Assembly: GCA_029721515.1 (NCBI GenBank)
Contig: CM056565.1
Location: forward strand, 9,178,742 to 9,242,741
Length of the DNA: 64,000 nucleotides
Reading direction: 5' to 3'
Origin: Synanceia verrucosa
Taxonomy: Eukaryota > Chordata > Actinopteri > Perciformes > Synanceiidae
The notes under the pieces were generated by a model. That model ran no database searches and was not told the DNA's origin. It worked only from the letters and a program-made list of their open reading frames with translations. This document shows positions 1-13,139 of this stretch, piece after piece. Each line of letters opens with the position of its first letter. Within the stretch, counting starts at the first letter, position 1. Position numbers and translations under genes: made by a program.

Positions 1-2204
1 CTCCAGTGCTGTTCTCTTCTGAAAACATGCTTTCAGCAACATGTAGAGAGTCAAGGGTGAAATGAATTTCCATATGTGAAGACATTGTCTTTCCTCCTGC
101 TGCCAAGCAGGCTTGTCATAGGGAGTCACTCTGGAAAACCCTGAGCAATGGATGGCCATTAAGTGCTGGCAGCAGAGTTCAAGGGGAGATAACATTACCG
201 GTTTCATATGTCATTGTACATTCCTCATATAGCTCCTGAGGTGGTGTAATAGGTTGTTATGTTCCCCCAGTAGTATAATGGCTAAAAAAAAGACACGATT
301 GGTTGGTAAACAGGTAATTGAAATGGACATTAAGTGTCCTAAACTTCCGCAAATTTGTCAGTGAATAGCGGTGAAAATATTTCATTTTTATTTAGTTTTC
401 ACAAAGCAGGTTTTGTGTCTTAATATGCAACTTTACTAACTATCAATAGGAAAAAAAGAAAAATATTGAGTATCGCTTCGCTGACAGCATCGCAATATAT
501 TGAACAGAACCCATTTCACGATACATATCACCATGTTCTTGCCAACAGACAGCCATACTAGAGCTGTGCGATATCACAATATATGTTGTAGTGCTTTATA
601 AAAATGTCTACTGTAGGATATAAACCTCTGTTGTTTATATCATAACTTTAATGTGTAGTTACTTGGTTAGCTCTGTTGTTACTCTGGTTGTGGTTTAGAT
701 ACTCCGTGTAAAATGCAACCCAAAGACAGAATGACCGCTGGATAATTCAAATGTATCATGAGAGTTCAAAACATGTTCATTGTATGAAGCATAGACATGA
801 TGGTATGAAGGCTAATGTAACTGCAGCAACACTACTGCTTTGTGATAGCATGTTTACGTCGGCAGCAAGGACTCATTTGGAGGAGACAGAGGGAACGCAA
901 TGGAAAGCGAAAATAACATTACATCAGAAAAAAAAAATACTGTGTTGTCTATATCATTATTGGGATATAAAATTAGCTTGCAAGATATAAATGTTGTCCA
1001 TATTGCACAGTTCTAAGCCATACCATCAAATATGGAGCATGAACTGAAGCAGCTGTTTGATTCACTGTGGTCAATCAGCTGATTCAATAAACCTGCTTCT
1101 AGAGGCCGGGCCCAGTGCAGCTTGGGATCATAAACTTAACAGGAACCAGGAGGTATGGTGTGCTCTGTCTCTGCATTAGCTACCAGTGTCTTTGAGGAGT
1201 GTCTGAAGTGTTGAGGCCTATGGGACTCTCCTGTGTATCTGAGGAGGTGTTTGAGGTGGGATCAGCTGAAACAGGAATGATGCACAAAAAACAATGGTGA
1301 CATTCAAAATTGTTGAGAAATCAAGGCCAAAAGCAGAAAAAGAACAAAACAGTTGTTTTTGTTTCTGTTCCAGTTCAATGATATTCTTTCAATCTGCAAA
1401 TAACAAGACTATTGTAAACAGGAAGCATGCGTTTGAGATGTAGTTTATTCTTATGTTAGTGGAGCAGTTTCACCCTCTGATGGTTGCATTCCAGGGTCAA
1501 AGAGGAAAGTCCTGACTTGTCTGTTAGACTTTGTTAATCATCGCGCTATTTTTAACCAAACACACCTTTTTTTTGACTATTTACTTGTCAGTCAAAAACA
1601 AATTAGCTTTTGCTCTCTTTTCAAGCAAGAGAGACATGCTTGTTAGACCTAAGTGTAAAAGAAAATGCTCTAAAACAATCTTTCATGTTTGTCATTGCTC
1701 ATTGGAGTGGTCTTTGGCAGTAAGTACAGAGAGGATTTATTTATGCCTCACCAAAAGTTCACTAAACAGTGCCATTAATGCTTGTAGCAACCTATGACTA
1801 GTCTGTGAGTGATTCAGCCAGTTTCTGTTTGGGATTATTTAGTCGTACCATGATTTCATACAGAGGGCTGATTGTGTGGACCATGTACCATCCATGTAGT
1901 TCCCATATTTAGATGTGCTCAGATCTGTGCTCCTATTGCCCCCCAACGCCATTTCAACCACATGTTTAAACAGTCGCACATGGGAGAGCACCAATGGTAG
2001 ATTATCAGGGGCTTGATGGGGGTGGGGGGAGGCGTCTCTTGTCACTTTGCGGTTCCCGCCAGCATGTCACAGACTTTCTTTCCCTTGGGAATTCACTGAA
2101 CCACGCTGCAACGTTCAGGTCAACTCATTTGGTATGTAGCGAGTACATAATTCAGGTTAAGGGGGTTAAAGAGAATATTGACAAGAGTTCTGTTCCACAA
2201 CTTC

Positions 2205-2231
2205 TAATAATAATAATAATAATAATAATAA
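2205..2231. repeat. (AAT)n microsatellite
   Basis: Nine tandem TAA/AAT units read directly from the sequence, in the vezf1 intron. The run of isoleucines in frames crossing it is an artefact of the repeat. Confidence 0.95.
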
Positions 2232-3055
2232 AACCAACAGCCTGTCGTTGAGTTGTAATGTTAGAGCTGCACTGTGTGGGGCATGCCTCCAAACACAGTG
2301 ACGTGGGGCAGGGATTCATCAGCATACTGGAAAGTGAGAATGGGGACTGAATAACAGGGCACTGAGTCACTGCCACTCAGCCAGATATGTGGACAGGCAC
2401 TGTCTGGAGTCTGCTTTCCTTGTCAGTGGGACAGAAAAAAAAACCTGATTCCAGTTCAGGGCACCACAGTCAAGATTCCTCTTGACTCTGCTCATTTGTA
2501 TTTAAAAAAAAAAAAATCCAGCAGCATGAGACTTTCCGGTTTGGGAGCAGCTGCCAATGCTGGAGCGCTTTTTCTTCACTCCACATCATAGCACTTCTAA
2601 CATGATTCAGCTCAGAGCTTCACTAGAACTAACAAGCTGACAGAGGAGGATCGGTGCCAAGGAGAATTTGTGAATGCCGGAGTTTCACTTTAAAGGTCAA
2701 TGGGCAAAGAGCTGTTTTCCTGCAACTGCTGATATGTTTTTGTTAGTTTTATTTTTAACCTTCAGTTTAGCAGCAGTTTTTTGTTTTTTTTTGTCTAAAG
2801 ACTTAATTTTAGGATATGACTGAATCACTGAATGTTGTCACAAGTAAACATCACCTGTAATTGTCTGATTTGTTTTGTTTTTACATTTTAATCTGTATAT
2901 GGCACATTTGGCATGTTGATAATGAATTGGTGAAAGAAATAATAACAGAGTTGAGTGCAAAAGCCACTAATGTGCAAAAAGTGTTGTTTTTCTTTTATAT
3001 ACATTCTGAAAGGTCCTTCATGCTCAGTCCTCCTTTTTTCCATCACTGTAAACAT

Positions 3056-3502
3056 CAGGGTTCCCGCGGTTCCTTAAAAAACGTCTTAAAATGTCTTAAA
3101 TTAAAATCCAGGTAATTTAGGTCTTAAATTGTCTTAAATTTGCTGTAGGTATTAAATTTTCAGATTGCAATTTTGCTCGTTCTCTTGTTCTTGAAAGTTG
3201 TAAAATTAAAGTTGTAGAAAAAATTTGGGTGTTGTGCCTTCAATTTATATTGTTGTTGCAAGTGAGAAAGGGCTGAAAGAATTAATAAAAGATATTATCA
3301 GAGATTAATCAGATTTTTGTTCCTGCTAAATATCAATATTGGCATCAGCCTCATAAACTCCATATTGGTTGGACCCTACAATAAATTGACTGTTTTCAGC
3401 CAAAGAAATTACAACTTTTTTGGGTCTTAAATTCTATTTGTTGAAGTCTTAAAAATGTCTTTAAAAATATTAAATTTGACTTTGAAAATGGTCCAAGAAC
3501 CA
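3056..3502 (+). repeat. Degenerate dispersed repeat (CAGGGTTCCCGCGG-type)
   Basis: It opens with CAGGGTTCCCGCGG followed by repeated TCTTAAA words, has a spacer, and closes with mirrored TCTTAAA/TTTAAAAATATTAAA words and a degraded inverted end (CCAAGAACCATG). CAGGGTTCCC-type ends with internal CTTAAA runs are familiar from high-copy teleost non-autonomous DNA elements. The class (hAT-like) is inferred, and the ends are too diverged to show a target duplication. Confidence 0.5.
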
Positions 3503-4163
3503 TGAACATGTAATACTAATACTACTTTCTCGCAGTTGTTGACTCTTGTTAGAAATAACATAATTCAATCCTACACATCAGGTTAATTAAGTGTAATTAA
3601 CTTTGTGGCCTACTTAGTTTCTTCTTTATTTTGCAGTTCAGTCTAGGAAACTACCAACCAATTCCCTGGAGATCCTCAAAAACATTCTCCTCATATTTCT
3701 GGAAGTAATGGCAAGGCTGTGAGAAAATAAACAGCAGCAGTATTTGATGTCATGCTAAACTGTTGATTTCATCCAGAAAACAAGCGGAAAGTGTACAAAT
3801 TTGCTGTCTTCATGTGGTGTCTTGTTGTGAATCTAGGTCAAACTAATTCACGCACGATTGATCATGGAGAATTAACTGCCACTGACTTGAAATATAAGGG
3901 TTTTTTTTTTTTTTGGTGTCCCTCCCCTCATTATCAGCGCAAACAGAGCACGTCGGTATGCTTCCCCTCTGGAATAGTTGAACATAAGGCTTTTTCACTT
4001 TGTTTGTGCACTTGCATTTGGTGTTTTTCGTCAGTTTATGACACAAACTTACAAGTAAAGTAAATGACGTTAACATAATTGCTAATTCTGTGTCTGTCAA
4101 AGGGTTTATGCAATCAAAGCACTGTCTTCCACAATTCATTAAATGTGGTGTTTTTGTATCCAG

Positions 4164-5892
4164 GCCTGACCACTTGAGCTGCCATGTGAAGCATGTGCAT
4201 TCCTCAGAAAGACCGTTTAAATGTCAAGTAACGGTAAGGCCCTGCTCCTACGTTATCGTTGTTCTTTATAATGTTGTTTCTGTGCTATGCTGACCTTTGA
4301 CCTCTGTCTGTGTCGCGGCTGCAGGCTTGTACCTCTGCTTTCGCCACCAAAGACCGACTCCGCTCCCACATGATCAGACACGAAGGAAAGGTCACCTGCA
4401 GCATCTGTGGGAAGATGCTGAGCGCTGCCTACATCACCAGCCACCTGAAGACTCACGGACAGACCAACTTCAACTCCTGCAACAAAGGTTGGTCAGGAAC
4501 ACACGTCTAACGTCACAGCAGTGAGATGTTCAGCAGTTCAGAGAGAATGACTAAACGTTCAGTCTTGTCCAAACTGCAACACACTGTACATTTTGGCGTT
4601 ATCATCTAATCTTTTTTGTCATCGCTAACTCAATTTTATCTCTTTACTTGACAAGTAGCCTGACTAAAAATGACATTCCTATGCAGCAAAAGTGCACTGT
4701 GAATTGCATTGAATTTGTTGTGGATTGCATTTGTCCAATTAAATCCACACAGGATTTTCACACAGGCGTCCACTGTTCTTGTCTCAAATGAAACTATAAA
4801 GCTACAGACATAAATGTTAACTTGTAATATAACACACAAACCAAGGTGTTTTTGTTTCTTTTTTGCATTTATATTTGGGTCGGTTTGTTGTAGTCTTTTT
4901 TTTTTTGTTTTTTTGTTTTTTTTTTACTTTATTTTTTCCAAAAAATAAGAACAGATACAAAAACACAAGGTGGATAGACACTAGTTTGTCACGTAAAGGT
5001 GCCATTTTGTCCATCTTGCAACATAGCACAGCTGTTTTGATTTGAAGGCTGTAGGGTATTTGTTCCCTTGTTTGAATTTCTTCTACAATGCCCAGTCAGT
5101 GGTTCAGTCCAGGTGGGTCAGTTCTCAGCCAACTCCTTGTAATGGCTTTGTTAGCTGCAAGTAATAGGATCTTGAACAGGTATATGTCTTCTTTGACTAG
5201 CCTCCTAGATAAACATACCGATGATCTTTGGGAATATCATATCCAAAAATTTCACCCATGGCACTTAAGACCCCTCCCAAAATGACTGAATTTTCTAATG
5301 ACTAAAATATGTGGGAATGGTTGGCATTCAGTTTGTTGTAGTCATTTTAAGCCGTCCCGTGTTTTCTTCTCTTTAAATTTATAACATTAATCATGTTAAA
5401 ACTGTGATCATAATCAACTGAACTCAACTGAGAATGCTGCATTAGGCTGCATTGCATCAATCAGGCTGTTGGTTAGTAAAAGATCAAATATAAATGAAAT
5501 GAAGTAAAATAGTTTCTCTTGTGTTCCCAGAGGGTAATGGAGTCTGCAATTCCTCCTCAGCTACGCCAGTGACCATTTCCGCCCCCATCACCACGGCGAT
5601 GAACCGGGGCCACAACAACAACCCCGTTACCATCGCTGCGCAAATGAACATTAGCACCAACACGGTCAACATCTCGTCTCCCATCAGCCTCCAGCACCCA
5701 GTCACCATCACTGGGCCCGTGAACATCGCTTCCGTCAACATCCCCGCCACTGCGCCCATGAATATTGCCCACCCGGTCGCCATAACGACCACCATGCCTA
5801 TGAACATGGCCGGTCCGCTCAACATCGCTATGAGGCCCATGGACAGCATGCCTTTTCTGTCCCAAGTCTTGCCTTCCTCCCCACCCTGGTAA
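4164..5892 (+). CDS. vezf1: Vascular endothelial zinc finger 1, 3' exons (partial)
   Basis: C2H2 zinc-finger transcription factor acting in the nucleus; in mammals it is linked to endothelial gene expression and G-rich promoter binding. Visible coding exons are 4164-4227, 4325-4487 and 5531-5892 (stop TAA 5890-5892), all with AG/GT borders and matching phases. The first gives the end of one finger and a linker (RPDHLSCHVKHVHSSERPF). The second gives two more C2H2 units, ACTSAFATKDRLRSHMIRH and CSICGKMLSAAYITSHLKTH. The last encodes an Asn/Ile/Thr/Pro-rich tail of repeating PVNI/PMNIAHPV words ending in SMPFLSQVLPSSPPW, the recognisable VEZF1 terminus. Earlier fingers and the start codon are outside the window. 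The polyQ and LRLWEEAVKARK-like segment found in mammals between the last finger and the tail is not visible; the tail exon joins directly in phase. A LINE fragment lies in the last intron. The a/b paralogue cannot be told. Confidence 0.93.
4896..5330 (-). mobile_element. 5'-truncated L1-type LINE 3' end with target-site duplication
   Basis: The minus strand reads a decayed LINE ORF2 C-terminus (LLLAANKAITRSWL-like words, then a conserved hydrophobic tail) followed by an A-rich tail, seen as T-runs at 4896-4935 on the + strand. The insert is bracketed by a perfect 13-bp direct repeat, GTTTGTTGTAGTC, at 4883-4895 and 5331-5343, as expected from target-primed reverse transcription. Length is about 435 bp and it sits in the last vezf1 intron. 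The L1/Tx1-like assignment rests on protein resemblance only. Confidence 0.7.
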
Positions 5893-8025
5893 AAACATGG
5901 AGAGAGCGAGGGAGAGGGAGCGCTGAACTGGCCAGAAAGAAAGGGAAAATGAAGTGAAACAAGAGACTCCTGTCCTCATTATTTGCACCTCAAGCCCAGC
6001 TCTTTCTCTCCCCATCCCCTCAAACCATGTTTACTTACCCCCCAAAGTGAATATTTACATGAGCTGCACGACTGGTAGGAGCTCCCCGTGTCACAGCTGC
6101 GTCCCAACCAACGTCAAGTAACGCGACCCAAGACGCAGGACACTTGAGTAGAAATCGAGTAGGGTTTCATCTTGAAATCAGGACAGCCGTAAAGACTTAG
6201 AGTAGTCAGTTAGAGTGATGAAACTGTGATTTGTATGATGATGAAACAAGAGGAGAGGATTCCTTCAGGACTCCGTAGGAAAACACACCTGTGCTTTTTT
6301 TTTTTTTTTTTTGGTAAAAGGGAGATGACAAACGGACTGAAGCAATAACAATAAATTGCTGTTTTTGATGTTTTTACAAATTCTCTCCCACAAAACCTCT
6401 GGGTGTTACTTTGTATGTTTTTTTTTAATTATAGCCTGCTAATCACTATTTAATGTTATAGGAAATGAGTCTAGTAAAAGGGACAAGCAGCTTCCATTTA
6501 CATGGAAGAATATTTTTTCACATTGCTATAGCTTTTCTTTTTTTTCCTCTTCTCAGATAGTAGGTATGCTCTTGAGGTACAGTGACTAACTTGTACAGTT
6601 GACATAGTAATGTATTTCCATGTCAGCGTTGAAATTGTTTTTTGCTTTCGTTATTAGAGCGGACATCACAACGCTGTTCTCTCAAAAATCTGTGCTTTGT
6701 TTTGTATCGATATGCAAACACAAAGGTTTAGTTTTTATTTGCCTATTAGTGTTTGTTTATTCCATGATGTCAGAAATGGAATGAGTCTTGCACTGAAAGT
6801 GTATCTTACACAGCAGGTGAACAGCAGTATTATCAAAGATCAAATTGGAGTCTTAAGTGTTTTCGGTTAGCCAGCCTGCACTTGATGGCCATCTAGTGGC
6901 TGAACATGGAAGTGGCCTGGCCTTGAAGTGAAACCTTTTCAGGCTGTTACAGTCATCATAATGGTGACTAATTAGTTTTGTCTGACTCGTGTACACTGTT
7001 TTTTTTTGTTTTGTTTTTTGTTTTTTTAAATCATTTATTTGTGATAGCCCCAAGATGATACTAAGGACCCTTCACTCAGGAAACACGTGAAAAGTCCAAT
7101 CGTGAACTTTTAAATTCTCCATGTTCCTTTTTAGATTTCTTTTATAATTTGGAATTTTCATCATGGACAAGAAAGAGTCTAAGAATTATTGGTTTTAAAC
7201 ACAGCCGTCCATATTTACTGTGCAACAATGGCACACAGCTGAACCTTTTTACCTTTTTCCTTATGAGGTCAATATCAGTCTCAGGCTGCATTTTGTGATG
7301 GAGCTCTAAATGAGTTTGATTTAAAAAAAAATTATAATTCAAGTTTGTGTCCATAAAATATAATGGAACAATATTGATGTTGCATGACCCCCCTTCTCCC
7401 CCTCCAAAAAACACTGTAGCTGTTGAACTATTTTTTTAATGAATGCCATGTTATCTCAACAGTGTTGCAGCTCTGAGTCAATTCAGTTTTATACTGAAAA
7501 AATGCATTATGCATGTTTGTCATTCCCCCTCCAAGTTTTGTTTTAAACAAAATATTAGCGTAGCTTTTTTTCTTTGTTCTTATGCATTTTACGTAGATAC
7601 ACTATGATAGCCTGTTTTGCCAAATTTGATACAATAATAATAATAATAATGTGATGAACTGAACATTTCTGGTGGAACTGAACATCTCTTTATTTTTTAG
7701 GAAAAGAAATAATTGGAAATTCCAGGACCCTTGTGAAAGCAGTTGAATGTATATCTTTGTACAAAACTATTTTAGTTCTGAGGATATGGTAGTTACAATA
7801 GATGTGAAAGATAAGATAACCTTTTTTTTTTTATAAATCTTTTGTATTAGAACATTAACAATGGTAATTTTGTATATACGAGAGACTAGGCTTTCTGATT
7901 AGCAGAAAGGTCAAACATTCCTACATTTTTTTAAATGTACGTTTGTCAAATTATTACATAAACATGCGCAATGTTATGTGCCTTTTATTTGGGTTGTCTA
8001 AATAAAAGAAAACTATCAAATGTGT
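5893..8025 (+). other. vezf1: vezf1 3' untranslated region
   Basis: AT-rich sequence with many T-runs and no supported ORF follows the vezf1 stop. An AATAAA is present at 6350-6355 and another at 8001-8006 (TCTAAATAAAAG), after which T/GT-rich sequence follows. I infer a main 3'UTR of about 2.1 kb ending near 8.02 kb, with a possible short form near 6.37 kb. Confidence 0.6.
8001..8006 (+). terminator. Candidate poly(A) signal for vezf1
   Basis: Canonical AATAAA about 2.1 kb after the vezf1 stop, followed within 60-100 bases by T-rich sequence. An upstream AATAAA at 6350 is an alternative. Confidence 0.5.
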
Positions 8026-8029
8026 TCAT

Positions 8030-10230
8030 ATGTGTTAATAATGTAAACATTGTTTTTGGGAGAGACTTCCCAGGTTTTTTGGTTTTTTTTTTGTTTTTTT
8101 TTTTTACACAGAGCATATAACACAACCCTACCAACATGTTTAGTGCTTCAGATTTACATTTTATACAACAATCAGGAAAAACTACCAATGAGAACCCCAA
8201 CAGGTAGCACTTCTGATGTTGTAGCCTGTGTATTGCTTTCCATCATACAGGTGGTTTTGCATGTTATTTGCACATTGTGCCAGCTTTATATGTTGCCATT
8301 CATTATCTAAAACATTAATTTGGCTCTGTTAAAGCTTTCATCCTCAAAACTTTGATATTAAACTCTTCTTGAATTTTCTGTGTTTAAATTAGCTCAGTGT
8401 CTGGAAAGGATTATTTTTACATCTCTGTACTGGTACTTGCATTTAGGTAAATGATCTGAATAGTTTCTCCACCACACTGTGTGGTTATGAGTAGCCAAAA
8501 CGACTGTGACGCAAAACGTCCTTGTGCTTCGGGTAAAGGTACCAGAGAATCTCCAGGCAGGTCTTAATCCATTATCGGTTTTAAATGCATCTTAATGAAG
8601 CAGTTCAGCTGTTGCAGGGCCAGGCAGGGATAATTCAAGCCATAAAACTAACACGTTCAAACCGGACCAGCTGTTGTGCTGTGCTCATGCTGGCTGTTAA
8701 CCTTAATAAGTGTGCTCATTCTTTTGACGCTCATTTACAGCTTGTTTCCCCTCACAGAGCTGTCAATTTCTAGGTCCAAACACCCGGTAATCCCTCAAAG
8801 ACAGCTGTTTCTGAGAGTCACGCAGCTCTTCCACTGTTTGCTCAGAACCACTGAAACTCTTGAGCATGTTCACTGTAATATGTAACCAGCCATAAAAAAC
8901 ATCAGTCTGTTGACGTTTTCAATGTCCACTGTTCTGTCTTATTGAATATGTTTTAATAAGAGAGCAGAGCATTCTCTGTTTCCTGTTCAAACCAATGTTT
9001 TTTTTATAGAATTTTATGGATTCAAGAGTCATTTGCTGGAGTCTTATCTGATTTTGTCTGCTTAGAATTTCAGAAAAGCGGCACTAAAGAAGGCCCTGAC
9101 AGCTGAGTGTTCATGTGTTTGCAGAACAGAGTTATCCAGCAGGTGGTGATGTTAGGCAGCATTTGTGTTCTGTCTAGTTTTATCTGTGGAATAATCCAAC
9201 TGATCCCCAGAGTGGGTTCATTAATTTACGAACTCATGTTTGAAAGTAGCTCCTCAATGGCAAAGTTTGAATTTCATCCAACCTGGACTGGATAGTGTAT
9301 TTCACACAGCATGGTAGTGGACATATTCTTCTGTTTTCTCACGCTTCCTCCATCTCTAGTTTCCAGCTGTATGTATGCAGTAAAAATAGCAAATGTTTCA
9401 AGAGTGCCCTGTCCCTCAATGAAAAAAACAGAAGGAATTACTCTCACTTGGCTGCACTGTAGTGTGGAGAGATCAGCTACTCCTTGTTTTCAACATTCAT
9501 TAATGTAACAATATCAAATAGGCAATGGACATAGTTATATATTCTGGATTTTTGTGAAACAAAAAAAAAAAAAAAAAAGAAGAAATTTCAAAATAAGAGC
9601 TCCACAGCATCTTGGATGCTGCTAGCAACTCTGGACTACGAGGTAAAATTACAGATTTTTTCAATGAAGTCTGGTGACTTTAGATAAACCCGTAGATGGA
9701 TACAATAGCATCAGTTTCCCCAGCAGAAAGGACTGTCTCACAGTTTTTAAAAAAGTGAAAATAGTCGAAATATAATGTTCACTTAAACTGGGTGGGCATT
9801 TCTTTTCGGTGTCTACTAATGCTCATCTCCTCAGAAGTTCACTGGTTTGGTTCCCTGCTATAACTCCTGTCTGTTTCTCCAATCTGGGGGCTGTGCTGAC
9901 TGTCATCGACTGCAGGTAACACACTGACTATGGATAAGTAGCTCATACAACTCCACTTTAAAGCACCCTGGACCATCCCTTTAAGATGTGCACTAACAAA
10001 TAGTGATTCTACTTCATGATACCAGTATGATGGTGCTCTCTATGACTAGACAATTTTCACACCAAAAGACCAGGTGACATTCAAAGATTAATTTGTGCAC
10101 TGGTCATGATCACCGAAGATAAAAGCATGAAACTGTATTCACTATCAGATGTGACTGCATGACCTTTCTTCAGCAGTAACTATTTGTTGGCCTTATTACA
10201 TATGGGAACTTTGACACACATAAATGTAGA
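8030..10230. other. Intergenic DNA, no gene seen
   Basis: No recognisable exon on either strand between the end of vezf1 and the first MITE copy. It holds homopolymer T/A runs (8075-8105, 9559-9577) and moderately complex single-copy-looking sequence at 8450-9300 whose short ORFs match no family I know. Confidence 0.6.
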
Positions 10231-10231
10231 T

Positions 10232-10455
10232 GTACACTGTTTAACAACTTGATTATTCATCACCCAGTGTAAGGTGTTTGCCACCACTGACCTAAATTAA
10301 CAGTATTTCTGATTACAAAGATGTTTTTTTATGTTTCTGTAATGGCTGATCCACCAGTATGTGCATGCTCTTTAATTAAAATGATATCTTTAATGATAAA
10401 ATATTATTATTGTTGTTATCCATGAATTTTCAAATTTACTTTACTGTTTTCCCAC
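10232..10455 (-). mobile_element. MITE of TTAACAA-terminated family, copy 1
   Basis: It begins TACACTGTTTAACAACTTG and contains TAATGGCTGATCCACCAGTATG and ATCCATGAATTTTCAAATTTAC. It reads as the reverse complement of the copies at 27539-28061 and about 60800-61017. The shared core (GGATTAACCATTAC, TAAAGAGCTT) defines one family of non-autonomous elements. Superfamily is not proven; Tc1/mariner is my guess. Confidence 0.6.
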
Positions 10456-10459
10456 CCAA

Positions 10460-12649
10460 AAAAGAAAAAAAAAATAACAAAGCACTCAGCCAATATTGTG
10501 ACACATGGGCGATGAGTTAGGCCTGCGTCACAACTTCATGCACACCTTGTTAATAACAATATATTATAGTAAAAGAAAAATATTTAGAAATGTTCAAAAG
10601 GAAAGCATTATGTAAGATATTTTCCTCACAGTTATTGATATCAATACAGTGTATGCACATTTCTAATTGAGCCTATTTGAATTATGCCATAACTAGATCT
10701 GTATCCACTGTGACTTTGCAGACTGTAGGGCAAAGGCCTCCAGACCTGAAGGACTAGCTTGTGAAAATCCTGGCCAGCAAAGGAGATAAAATCAGACAGT
10801 CCACAGTCTAATTTAATCCGAAGCTGTGAGCTTTGTGCTACTCGTGGTGTCTTGGCTGTCCAATAGTACGACAGTTAAGACGGCTTAAGGGACCGTCAGG
10901 CTGGCAAAGGATCATGTTATCCTCAGCAAGGCGAGCCGTGTCAGCAAGCTGTCAAGTGCCTATCTGAATGCTGCTCATGCAAATTTCTCTTTTTATATAT
11001 ATAACAGCATATATTGCAGGTACTTTTTGTGCCCTGCATCTTGCACATCATCAGCAACAAAAGGTCAGTGATCCTCAAGTATGGCATGAGAGGAAAATGA
11101 ACTCTTGGAGCTAAAAGAGGGAACACAGAGGGGAGGAGGAAACAAACGGTGAGGCACTGCGTTGTTTTTCATCAGAGATGCTTCTGCTGTGATCTGTCAA
11201 GCCAATGGTTAAGTAGTTGCAAAGATAATCACTTGATCACTGCAGTTGCGGTTATTATTGCAGTTATGCAAAAGACTATAAGCCAGACATACAGTGTGTG
11301 GATGCAAGGTTTGCCTTGCTCTGTGTCTATACATAGTATTTACATAGTAAATAGCAAGGTGAACGTGTACACAGCCAATATTAAATATCTCTTTAACTTA
11401 TTGCAACATGGTAACTTTATTTTGAAGGCCAAGAAGAGCTGGCATGGTGTCCGGCTGGCATGTCACTATCAAATCTGTGCTGTTAATTTACACCGCTAGT
11501 GTGAGGTTGACTTTCTTCTTTTGTCTGGTTGTCACCTGGCACAGTGTGAGACATACAGTCCAATTTCCAACGCGATCAGAAGACGAAGACGAGACAGACA
11601 GACAGATGGGAGAGGGGGAACACATACAGGCCTCCGTGAGAAGTGACTCACGTTCCATTGTATAATCACAGTATATTAAAGCAAAGAACATCACACCCTC
11701 GTTGCAGCAACGAGCCATGTGTGCTGTTGCTTCTTCGTGGTTGTGGGACCTGCACCCTCCTCCCACCCCCATACATACTGTGTGATACACACTCACTGTC
11801 CTCATTATGGGGACAAACGGTGCACCTTGCTTTTGAAGTTCCATTTGTAACATACTGTTATTTCCTTATTTTTTTGGGCTGTGCCCGTTTGATCTGGCTG
11901 CATTGCTTTTAAGTGTGGAAATAATAAGATCATGAGTGGGAGGTGATCGGCTTTAATTCAACCACCTCATTTAATAGTGAGTCCTCAGACTGGGCAGTGA
12001 GATCATATGCACTGTGCAAACAAACTATAATATGAACAATTAAAGGCCCATTGCTCTATAGGTGTGCAGCACCCTTTACACCACATCGCTGTTGAAAGTG
12101 CACAGTCTGCATTTGAATGCAGACCGTGTACACTCAACCGCATACAAGTGGAATGTCAACTATGTGGACTTGGATTGGTGGGATGGGAAAGGGGGCTGTA
12201 CACTGATAACAGATTGTACCTTTGATAAAATACACAACAAAGCTGTGGTTTAGATTGATCATATTGCTAAAATGTCTCTGGTATGTCTGCAGACCTTATG
12301 GTGCATCTCTGTTGCCACAAAGATACAGTGGTGTCGCATGGCGCTGTGAGTGAGGTGAAAGGTGGTCATTATTCTTGGGGCCCAAACCTACTCTTGCATT
12401 GCTAGGGCTGTCTCTCACCACTGCACTGTGCAATTGTGTTGTATCCAACCAGTGAAAGAGAAAGAGGAGCATTCTGGATCCCTGAGTAATGCACATTATA
12501 TCATCAGACATTTTGTCATATGGTTGGAAAAGCACAATTAAAATGAATACATAAATGGTGGAAACATGCAAAATAGGCTTTTTAAAGCACATTTGAACTT
12601 GTCCTTTGATGAAAAATTTAATGGAAAGTTTTATTGATACCATTAAATG
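10460..12649. other. Intergenic DNA, no gene seen
   Basis: No exon with family resemblance. ORFs of 88-121 codons at 11149-11912 overlap one another on both strands without recognisable domains and are best treated as chance. Confidence 0.55.
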
Positions 12650-13130
12650 TGTTGGATATGGTGATATCTGGTGGTCCTATTACAGATTGCAACCAACTGA
12701 GAATTTCTTTGATCACCCTTTCCTCCCCAAGACTGTGGTGAAAAAAGAGACCAACACTACCGTAATAGCATAGTAACAGAGGTCAGACAGATGCTTTTGC
12801 ATTCGGTGTCTTATGTTACCACAGTTTCACAAGCATGTTAGAGAACAATGGTGACTTTCAGGTAATGAAAAAACATGAAAGGCTCTCTGTCGTGCTACAG
12901 TTTGGTTTGTCCTGCCTGGGCTACTGTAGAAACATGGAGGAGCAACATGGCGGACTCCATGAACAGGATCTGTCTCCCCATGAACATATGAAAGACTAAT
13001 GCTAAGCTAACAAGAACACAGTGATTACTAGCTCATGAAAACTAGTTTTGGTTGATTATACACAAATGAAAACATAATTCTGAATATTAATATTCATTTA
13101 TTTGTATTTCTGCTACTAAATGAATATTTT
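12650..13130 (+). repeat. GATTGCAACCAACTGA-type MITE, copy A
   Basis: It shares ordered words with the copies at 51208-51705 and 55815-56430: ATCTGGTGG near the end, CAGATTGCAACCAACTGAG, CTACTGTAGAAACATGGAGGAGCAACATGG, AATGAAAACATA. The same word order at three sites shows a dispersed family. Terminal inverted repeats are degraded in this copy. Confidence 0.65.
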
Positions 13131-13139
13131 TTTCATGTT

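Larger units (their letters stand above)
1..4163 (+). other. vezf1 intronic/upstream sequence, no exon recognised
   Basis: No zinc-finger or other coding exon was recognised here on either strand. The exons encoding the N-terminal part of vezf1 must lie left of the window, because the first visible exon begins in the middle of a zinc finger. Contents are AT-rich unique sequence, a short AAT microsatellite and a degenerate dispersed repeat at about 3056-3502. A stretch at about 560-600 resembles the GCGATAT-type ends of common fish MITEs, but I could not bound it. Open frames here are short and lack family features. Confidence 0.6.
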
